Assembly (NCBI GenBank): GCA_017630115.1
Contig: JAGBVY010000044.1
Coordinates: 1-11,733, forward strand
Direction of reading: 5' to 3'
Length of the DNA stretch: 11,733 nucleotides
Source: Tidjanibacter sp.
Lineage (GTDB): Bacteria; Bacteroidota; Bacteroidia; Bacteroidales; Rikenellaceae
Made by a program: the position numbers and the translations under genes. The notes beneath the pieces are model-generated. The model saw nothing but the letters and a program-made list of their open reading frames with translations, was not told the origin of the DNA and ran no database searches. This document shows, in pieces, positions 6,434 through 11,733 of this stretch (positions are counted from its first letter, which is position 1; every line of letters starts with the position of its first letter).

Positions 6434-7465
6434 ATGATAAGAGAACTGCACAATATAGACATCGCCCCCTACACCTCCTTCGGCACATCGGCCCGTGTGG
6501 AGGAGCTTATCGAGTGGGACAACTGCGAGGAGCTACTTGCACTACTCGCCCAGCGCCGTAAGGCCTCGCCCCACCCCACACACTACACCATCCTCGGCGA
6601 AGGATGCAACACCCTCTTTACGGACAATTTCTCTGGCACAATAATTCGTTCTGTGGCCAAAGGCATCGAAATTGTAGGCCGCAACAAGGAGGAGGTTTTA
6701 GTACGAGTGGCAGCAGGCGAGATTTGGGACGATGTGGTAAGGTGGAGTTGCGAGCAGGGGCTCTGGGGAGCTGAAAATCTATCGGCCATACCCAGTAGCG
6801 TTGGAGCCACTGCGGTGCAGAACATTGGTGCCTATGGCGTCGAGGCTAAGGATATAATCGCCGAAGTGGAATATATAGACCTAAAAGATTTGCACATTGG
6901 GCACATAGCCGCCTCGGAGTGTGCCTTTGGCTACCGCGACAGCATATTCAAAGGCCGGCTGGCAGGCCAAGCCCTAATCACCAGCGTCACCTACCGCCTT
7001 TCTACCACCCCCAAGCCACACTTGGACTACGGTACTTTGCGCCCAGAGGTGGAGCGTAGTGGCAACCTCACCCCTATGGGCATACGAGAGGCTGTTATGG
7101 CCATCAGAGCCCGTAAACTACCCGACCCAAAAATGATTGGCAACGCCGGCAGTTTCTTCAAAAATCCCATACTGCCTCGCAATCAGGTTGAAGCTCTGAG
7201 GAGGCTCTACCCCACAATGCCCACCTACGAGGTGGCAGGTCAGCCCGAAAAATTGAAAATAGCCACAGGTTGGATGATTGACACTCTGGGTTGGAAGGGC
7301 AAACGAGTTGGCAATGTGGGAGTTCACTCCGAGCAAGCACTCGTTTTGGTCAATCACGGCGGCGCCGAGGGTAAGGAGGTTGTAGCTCTGGCCGAGAGGA
7401 TTTGCAGGGAAGTTAAGGAAAAATTTGGGGTGGATATAGAGCCTGAGGTAAACATCGTTCAATAG
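6434..7465 (+). CDS. murB: UDP-N-acetylenolpyruvoylglucosamine reductase MurB (type I)
   Basis: The 343-residue cytoplasmic FAD enzyme reduces UDP-GlcNAc-enolpyruvate with NADPH to UDP-MurNAc, the second committed step of peptidoglycan synthesis. The FAD-binding part shows TSFGTSA near the N-terminus, LGEGCNTLF (54-62), and GAENLSAIPSSVGA (112-125). The type I Tyr loop is present as FGYRDSIFK (Y167, R168). The catalytic serine is in NAGSFFKNP (S240) and the glutamate in EPEVNIV (E338). The length agrees with the E. coli-like class. I chose ATG 6434 because SFGTSA then falls at the normal distance from the N-terminus. A TTG 12 nt upstream is in frame but lies inside the -7 box. No Shine-Dalgarno is seen. 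It is the first gene of the rightward unit, 15 nt before tilS. Confidence 0.97.
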   Translation: MIRELHNIDIAPYTSFGTSARVEELIEWDNCEELLALLAQRRKASPHPTHYTILGEGCNTLFTDNFSGTIIRSVAKGIEIVGRNKEEVLVRVAAGEIWDDVVRWSCEQGLWGAENLSAIPSSVGATAVQNIGAYGVEAKDIIAEVEYIDLKDLHIGHIAASECAFGYRDSIFKGRLAGQALITSVTYRLSTTPKPHLDYGTLRPEVERSGNLTPMGIREAVMAIRARKLPDPKMIGNAGSFFKNPILPRNQVEALRRLYPTMPTYEVAGQPEKLKIATGWMIDTLGWKGKRVGNVGVHSEQALVLVNHGGAEGKEVVALAERICREVKEKFGVDIEPEVNIVQ

Positions 7466-7480
7466 ATTGTTGTTAGAGTG

Positions 7481-8827
7481 ATGACACTTTTAGATAAGTT
7501 CAAGAGATATATTACCGACCACCAGTTGGTAGGAAAGGATAACCGCATAATCCTCACCGTCAGTGGCGGTGTGGACTCGATGGTTATGATGCACCTGTTT
7601 GTGGAGGCGGGCTACAATGTTGGCGTGGCCCACTGCAACTTCCAACTCCGAGGCGACGAGAGCGAGGAAGACGAAGAGCTTGTTGCACAGCAGGCAGCCA
7701 AGTTGGGTGTACCCCACTTCAATCGTCGTTTCGACACCAAGGGCGAGATGGCTCTGACAGGCGAGAGTGTACAGATGGCAGCTCGCCGCCTGCGCTACGC
7801 TTGGTTCGACGAGCTTTGCATCGACGAGGGCTACGATACGATAGCCGTTGCCCACCACGCCGACGACAGCATCGAGACCTTCTTTATCAACCTACTCCGA
7901 GGAACAGGACTGAAAGGTCTGACCGGAATTAGCGTGCTCAACGGCAAGGTTATTCGTCCACTGCTGTTTGCCTCACGCCACGAGATTAAGGAGTATGCCA
8001 AGCACCACGCCATACCCTTCCGCGAGGACTCGTCGAATCGTTCTACCAAGTATCTTCGAAACAAAATCAGGCTCGGCATCATACCCCGCCTCAGGGAGAT
8101 TGTGCCACAGTTTACGACCATAATGTCGAGCAATGTAGATAGGCTCACCGAGACCCAGATGTTTATCAACCACGCCACCCAGAAGATTGCACGCGATGCA
8201 GTGGAACACATTGGTCGTGAGGATATTATCCACCCCGACAGGATTGACAAGGGTTTCCCCTTGCGATTTGTCATATACGAGATTATGAGCCAGTATTATG
8301 GTTTCAAGGGCGACGTTGTCGATTCGCTTTCGGACGCTCTGGCAGCAGGCTCAACGGGCAAGCGATTCTACTCGAAAGATTGGGTGGCCTACATCGACCG
8401 AGGCAGGATTGTCATTTCGCGCATCGAGGAGCAAGACGAGTGTGAGATAGAGGTTGATTTGGGCAAAAATAAGGTCTATTTTGGAGGCTCGGTGCTCTAC
8501 CTCGAAAAGCTCGATGTGGACAACGTCGAGAGTCTCAGAGTGCCCGAGCATATAGCCCTATTGGACCTTGATACACTCCAACCACCCATCCAGCTACGCA
8601 AGTGGCGTGAGGGCGACCGCTTCATACCTCTGGGTATGATGGACGAAAAGAAGGTGAGCGACTACCTCATCGACGCCAAGGTGTCGATGGCCGAAAAGAG
8701 CCGTCAGTTTGTGCTAACCAGTGCCGGTCGCATCGTGTGGTTGGTGGGTCAGCGCATAGACAACCGCCACAAAATCACCTCCAAGACCGAAAACGTCTTG
8801 CGACTAACAAAGGAGAGCATCCAATAA
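7481..8827 (+). CDS. tilS: tRNA(Ile)-lysidine synthase TilS
   Basis: The 448-residue protein joins lysine to C34 of the CAU-anticodon tRNA-Ile using ATP, so that it reads AUA instead of AUG; it is essential in most bacteria. The N-terminal PP-loop ATPase domain carries SGGVDS (28-33), HHADDSIET (125-133), RGTGLKGLTGI (140-150) and RNKIR (193-197). A middle helical substrate-binding part follows, then a TilS C-terminal domain (about 368-445) with LRKWREGDRFIPLG (372-385) and the lysine pair before VSDYLID. The length is normal for the long form. ATG 7481 is preferred over the GTG directly before it. The gene lies 15 nt after murB, with no Shine-Dalgarno. Confidence 0.96.
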   Translation: MTLLDKFKRYITDHQLVGKDNRIILTVSGGVDSMVMMHLFVEAGYNVGVAHCNFQLRGDESEEDEELVAQQAAKLGVPHFNRRFDTKGEMALTGESVQMAARRLRYAWFDELCIDEGYDTIAVAHHADDSIETFFINLLRGTGLKGLTGISVLNGKVIRPLLFASRHEIKEYAKHHAIPFREDSSNRSTKYLRNKIRLGIIPRLREIVPQFTTIMSSNVDRLTETQMFINHATQKIARDAVEHIGREDIIHPDRIDKGFPLRFVIYEIMSQYYGFKGDVVDSLSDALAAGSTGKRFYSKDWVAYIDRGRIVISRIEEQDECEIEVDLGKNKVYFGGSVLYLEKLDVDNVESLRVPEHIALLDLDTLQPPIQLRKWREGDRFIPLGMMDEKKVSDYLIDAKVSMAEKSRQFVLTSAGRIVWLVGQRIDNRHKITSKTENVLRLTKESIQ

Positions 8828-8874
8828 CCAACAACCACAACAAACCATAGCAAAGACCACCACAGAGAGGATAG

Positions 8875-9861
8875 ATGAAAAGAGTAGGACTAATCATAAG
8901 CCACAAAAAATCGGAGCGACGCAGAGCGCTACTGCCTTGCGACATTGCCAAATCGGTACGCCACCCCGAACAGCTCTACTTCGAGCAGGGCTATGGCGAG
9001 GCCATAGGAGTGCAAGACCACGAGTATAGCGACTTGGGGTGCCACATTGTCAGCCGCGAGGAGGCTCTCGATTGCGACATCATCACCGACGTTAAGTTAG
9101 GCGATGCCGACTACCTCGACACCCTCGCTCCAGGCAAGACGCTCTTCGGTTGGGCCCACGCTGTGCAGAACATCCCCTTCACCTCCTGCGCTCTGAGCGA
9201 GGGCCATACGGTGGTGGCTTGGGAGGAGATTTTCGAGAATGGTCGCTACATATTCTACCGCAACCGCGAGGTGGCTGGCGAGGCCGCCATTATGCACGCC
9301 TACCGCTACTGCGGCAAGATGCCCTACGACACCAAGGTGGCCATACTCGGCAATGGTCAGACAGCCAAAGGAGCACTGAGAATACTCCACGGTTTGGGCG
9401 CTGAGGTGGATGTCTATAACCGCCGCTTGGAGTCGCTCTTCCGCAAAAATATGTACAACTACGACGTGTTGGTAAACTGCATTATGTGGGACACCAACCG
9501 CACCGACAGAATAATCTACGCCGAGGATTTGAAAAAGATGAAGAAGGGAACGCTGATTATCGACGTCAGCTGCGACCCCGAATTGGAGATTGAAACCTCC
9601 CACCCCACAACCATCGAAGATCCTGTCTATGAGGTCGATGGCGTCATCCACTACACCGTAGATAACACCCCCGCAATGTTCCCCATCACCATAACTAAAA
9701 TTCTCTCCGAAGGGATAGCTCGCTACATCGACCTGCTCATCGAAGAGCCCGCCGAACGCTACCCCGACAACCTGAGGGCCGCTGTGGTGATTGAAGAGGG
9801 CAAAATACGCGACCAACGCATCCGCAGCTTCCGCGAAGCTCGCAACATATTCACCAAGTAG
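8875..9861 (+). CDS. N5-(carboxyethyl)ornithine synthase-like dehydrogenase
   Basis: The 328-residue protein belongs to the alanine dehydrogenase / transhydrogenase-type NAD(P)-binding superfamily. It most resembles N5-(L-1-carboxyethyl)-L-ornithine synthase (Ceo) of Lactococcus, which condenses ornithine and pyruvate reductively with NADPH. The N-terminal ERRRALLPCDI (14-24) matches the family's ERRVPLLP motif, with YSDLGCHIVS (51-60) after it. The Rossmann loop is VAILGNGQTAKGA (155-167), followed by a strand ending YNRR (181-184), whose arginines fit NADPH use. KKGTLIIDVSCDPELEIE (223-240), the SHPTTIEDPVYE stretch (242-253) and VDNTPAMFP (262-270) follow the Ceo pattern. A saccharopine dehydrogenase-like enzyme is the main alternative, so substrate is not certain. 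Start: AGAGAGG lies 4 nt before the ATG. It is 47 nt after tilS and 14 nt before holA. Confidence 0.8.
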   Translation: MKRVGLIISHKKSERRRALLPCDIAKSVRHPEQLYFEQGYGEAIGVQDHEYSDLGCHIVSREEALDCDIITDVKLGDADYLDTLAPGKTLFGWAHAVQNIPFTSCALSEGHTVVAWEEIFENGRYIFYRNREVAGEAAIMHAYRYCGKMPYDTKVAILGNGQTAKGALRILHGLGAEVDVYNRRLESLFRKNMYNYDVLVNCIMWDTNRTDRIIYAEDLKKMKKGTLIIDVSCDPELEIETSHPTTIEDPVYEVDGVIHYTVDNTPAMFPITITKILSEGIARYIDLLIEEPAERYPDNLRAAVVIEEGKIRDQRIRSFREARNIFTK

Positions 9862-9875
9862 CAAAGTTGAAGTCT

Positions 9876-10943
9876 ATGGCAAAGAGCATACGTTTTAGAG
9901 ATTCATACGCACAGTATGAGAAGATTGTGGCCGACATCAAGGCAAAGCAGTTTGCCCCCGTCTATCTGCTTATGGGCGAGGAAGGCTACTTCATCGACAG
10001 CCTCACGGATATGCTCGCCAGTGAGATACTCGAAGAGCACGAAAAGGCTTTCAATCAACTTGTTGTCTATGGCAAAGATACCAACGAAGGGGCTATTATC
10101 GACTACGCCCGACAGGTGCCTATGATGGGCGGACGCATGGTCATCATAGTGAAGGATGCTGCCTCGCTGAAAAAAATCGACTCTCTCTCACTCTACACCT
10201 CCGCTCCCGTAGCCTCAACAGTTTTGATTGTCGCCTGCAAGGGCAAGAGCGTCGATAAACGCACCCAATTCTACAAGCAGGTCTTGGCCAAAGGAGTTGT
10301 GTTTGAGTCGGTGCGCCCCTACGACAACGAACTCGCCCCTTGGGTGGCTACCTACCTGAAAAAACAATATGGATGTTCGATTGAGGAGAAGGCCCTGACG
10401 ATGGTCATCGACTTTATGGTCACCGACATAGCCAAGATAGTCAATGAGTTGGGTAAGCTCCTAACAAGCCTACCCCAGAACACAAAGGTCATAACCTCCG
10501 ATCACATCCAAGAGAACATCGGCATAAGCAAAGATTTCAACAACTTCGAGCTTGTGGAGGCAGTGGCCCAACGTCGATTCTCAAAAGCAATGACCATCGC
10601 CGACAACTTTGCACGCAACCCCAAGGAGCACCCACTGGTGGTGACCACCTCCACCCTGTTTGCCTACTTCCAGAAACTCTTTATCATCAACTACAAAGAG
10701 TGGCAGACAAAATATAAAGGTATGCCCGCAGCCAGCGACGGCGAGCTTGCTGCACTGCTGAAAGTCAGTCCCTATGTTATGGGTGGATATAGGCAGGCTG
10801 CACGCAACTATCCCAACAAAAAAATCTTCCTCATACTCGGCCTAATACGCGAGTATGACATGAAGGGTAAGGGAATAGACTCCGGTGGCGCAACTCAGGG
10901 CGAACTGCTGAGAGAGTTACTTATGAAAATAATGATGTGCTAA
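9876..10943 (+). CDS. holA: DNA polymerase III subunit delta
   Basis: The 355-residue protein is the clamp-loader delta subunit, which opens the beta sliding clamp in the replisome. The N-terminal AAA+-like domain contains APVYLLMGEEGYFID (27-41), the family's degenerate P-loop region, which lacks the GKT of a working ATPase, as is normal for delta. KSVDKRTQFYK (124-134), the domain II part around FMVTDIAKIVNELGKLL (180-196), and FELVEAVAQRR (224-234), leading into the domain III collar, complete the pattern. The length is typical. ATG 9876 is chosen; a TTG 9 nt upstream is in frame but adds nothing family-like. It follows the dehydrogenase gene by 14 nt and precedes the next gene by 30 nt, with no clear Shine-Dalgarno. 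Confidence 0.93.
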   Translation: MAKSIRFRDSYAQYEKIVADIKAKQFAPVYLLMGEEGYFIDSLTDMLASEILEEHEKAFNQLVVYGKDTNEGAIIDYARQVPMMGGRMVIIVKDAASLKKIDSLSLYTSAPVASTVLIVACKGKSVDKRTQFYKQVLAKGVVFESVRPYDNELAPWVATYLKKQYGCSIEEKALTMVIDFMVTDIAKIVNELGKLLTSLPQNTKVITSDHIQENIGISKDFNNFELVEAVAQRRFSKAMTIADNFARNPKEHPLVVTTSTLFAYFQKLFIINYKEWQTKYKGMPAASDGELAALLKVSPYVMGGYRQAARNYPNKKIFLILGLIREYDMKGKGIDSGGATQGELLRELLMKIMMC

Positions 10944-10973
10944 ACCTCTACGGCGCATCGCAATAACACCACT

Positions 10974-11733
10974 ATGGCTTACGACCAAATATCCCTAAAC
11001 GGAAAGCTCACAACGTGGCAGCAGGCCGAGCTGAACCCCACCTCGCTTTTGGGGCGCAACTGGGTCTATACGACCGTCTATACCGTAGGCCATCGCCCAC
11101 TCTACCTTTCGGCCAAGCTCAACTACCTCACCGACTCCTACAAAGCCCTTTTTGGCACCAAGCCCAATCTTTCGACCAAAGAGCTATCGCAGGAGATTCA
11201 CGACCTGCTCTACTTTGGGCTCTACCCCGAGGGGGGCAACACGCTGAACATCTACCTCATCCCCACCGAAACAGGGGCTACAAACCGACTTATTGTCCAC
11301 GAGGCTACCACCCCCTACGACAGCTACGCTCTGCTGACCGTAAGGCCCATAGGCACGATTGCCAACTACGAGATACCCTTCGAGAAGCACTACACATCGG
11401 TGTCGATGACCGCCGCCCGTTTTGCCGACAACTACGCCGCCGAACGTGGCGCAGGAGTGGCTCTGAGGGCCAACCGAGCCGGCACACTCCTCTCCTCGGG
11501 CGACAATCCACTCTTTGCTCTGAGAGGATTTACCCTCTTGGCCAATCCGTTGGGCGTGGGCGCACGTCCATCGGCCGAGCGCGATATGATGTTCCGCACA
11601 GCAGCACTTGCAGGGGTGAATATGGTAGAGGAGGAACTCCGAGTGGAGGACTTGGAGCAGTACGACGAGCTACTAGTCTTCACACCCGTAGGACTTCAAA
11701 GCATTGCCCGTGTGGGTGATATGGTAATGGTGA
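10974..11733 (+). CDS. Class IV aminotransferase-like protein, partial, cofactor residues lost
   Basis: An open frame of 253 codons runs off the right edge, so the C-terminus is missing. It has the fold-type IV pattern of branched-chain aminotransferases and aminodeoxychorismate lyases. SLNGKLTTWQQA (7-18) and VYTVGHRPLYLSAKLNYL (35-52) match the N-terminal domain, MTAARFADNY (145-154) the active-site strand, LLSSGDNPLF (172-181) the EGAGENLF loop, and ELRVEDLEQYDELLVF (204-219) the C-terminal helix. Against E. coli IlvE, the Schiff-base lysine K159 falls at R149, the phosphate-binding R59 at Y51, and E193 at L173; Y164 is kept as Y154. About ten residues are missing between the active-site strand and the loop. 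No lysine occurs in the visible protein after K138. A non-catalytic relative is therefore likely. Family call is good; function unknown. Confidence 0.75.
   Translation, partial: MAYDQISLNGKLTTWQQAELNPTSLLGRNWVYTTVYTVGHRPLYLSAKLNYLTDSYKALFGTKPNLSTKELSQEIHDLLYFGLYPEGGNTLNIYLIPTETGATNRLIVHEATTPYDSYALLTVRPIGTIANYEIPFEKHYTSVSMTAARFADNYAAERGAGVALRANRAGTLLSSGDNPLFALRGFTLLANPLGVGARPSAERDMMFRTAALAGVNMVEEELRVEDLEQYDELLVFTPVGLQSIARVGDMVMV

Noticed and set aside
11015..11719. Plus-strand frame of 234 codons overlapping the aminotransferase-like gene
   Set aside because: The translation is rich in Arg, His and Pro without domain likeness, while the overlapping frame from 10974 has continuous class IV aminotransferase similarity.

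Overview
The window looks like chromosomal core DNA from a gut-type Bacteroidales bacterium (Bacteroidetes; an Alistipes or Bacteroides relative is plausible, but the genus cannot be read from this alone). The grounds are a V/A-type ATPase cluster carrying a DUF2764 gene, a DUF4301 gene, few Shine-Dalgarno sequences, and TAnnTTTG-type -7 boxes. Ten protein genes are seen, in two divergent transcription units that meet in a 168-bp spacer (6266-6433). No RNA genes, CRISPR array, transposase or phage gene is visible.

Leftward unit (minus strand, 6265 down to 137): a DUF4301 protein, then V-type ATPase subunit E, DUF2764, catalytic subunit A and non-catalytic subunit B. Gaps are 53, 15, 40 and 21 nt, which suggests one operon. 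The membrane part (I, K) and the shaft subunit D would be expected further left, outside the window. After atpB there is no recognisable gene. Positions 29-132 instead form a long imperfect palindrome with a second hairpin at its centre.

Rightward unit (plus strand, 6434 to the window end): murB (peptidoglycan precursor reductase), tilS (tRNA-Ile lysidine synthase), an N5-(carboxyethyl)ornithine synthase-like dehydrogenase, holA (DNA polymerase III delta) and the start of a class IV aminotransferase-like gene that runs off the edge. Spacers are 14-47 nt, so these are probably co-transcribed: three housekeeping genes of cell wall, translation and replication with two less usual metabolic-type genes.

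Points most worth a second look: (1) the aminotransferase-like protein appears to have lost the Schiff-base lysine and two other cofactor-binding residues; (2) DUF2764 may be a diverged subunit C of the V-ATPase; (3) DUF4301 carries a set of motifs like those of UDP-sugar pyrophosphorylases; (4) the palindrome after atpB may be a dispersed repeat. No wholly new multi-gene system is evident.
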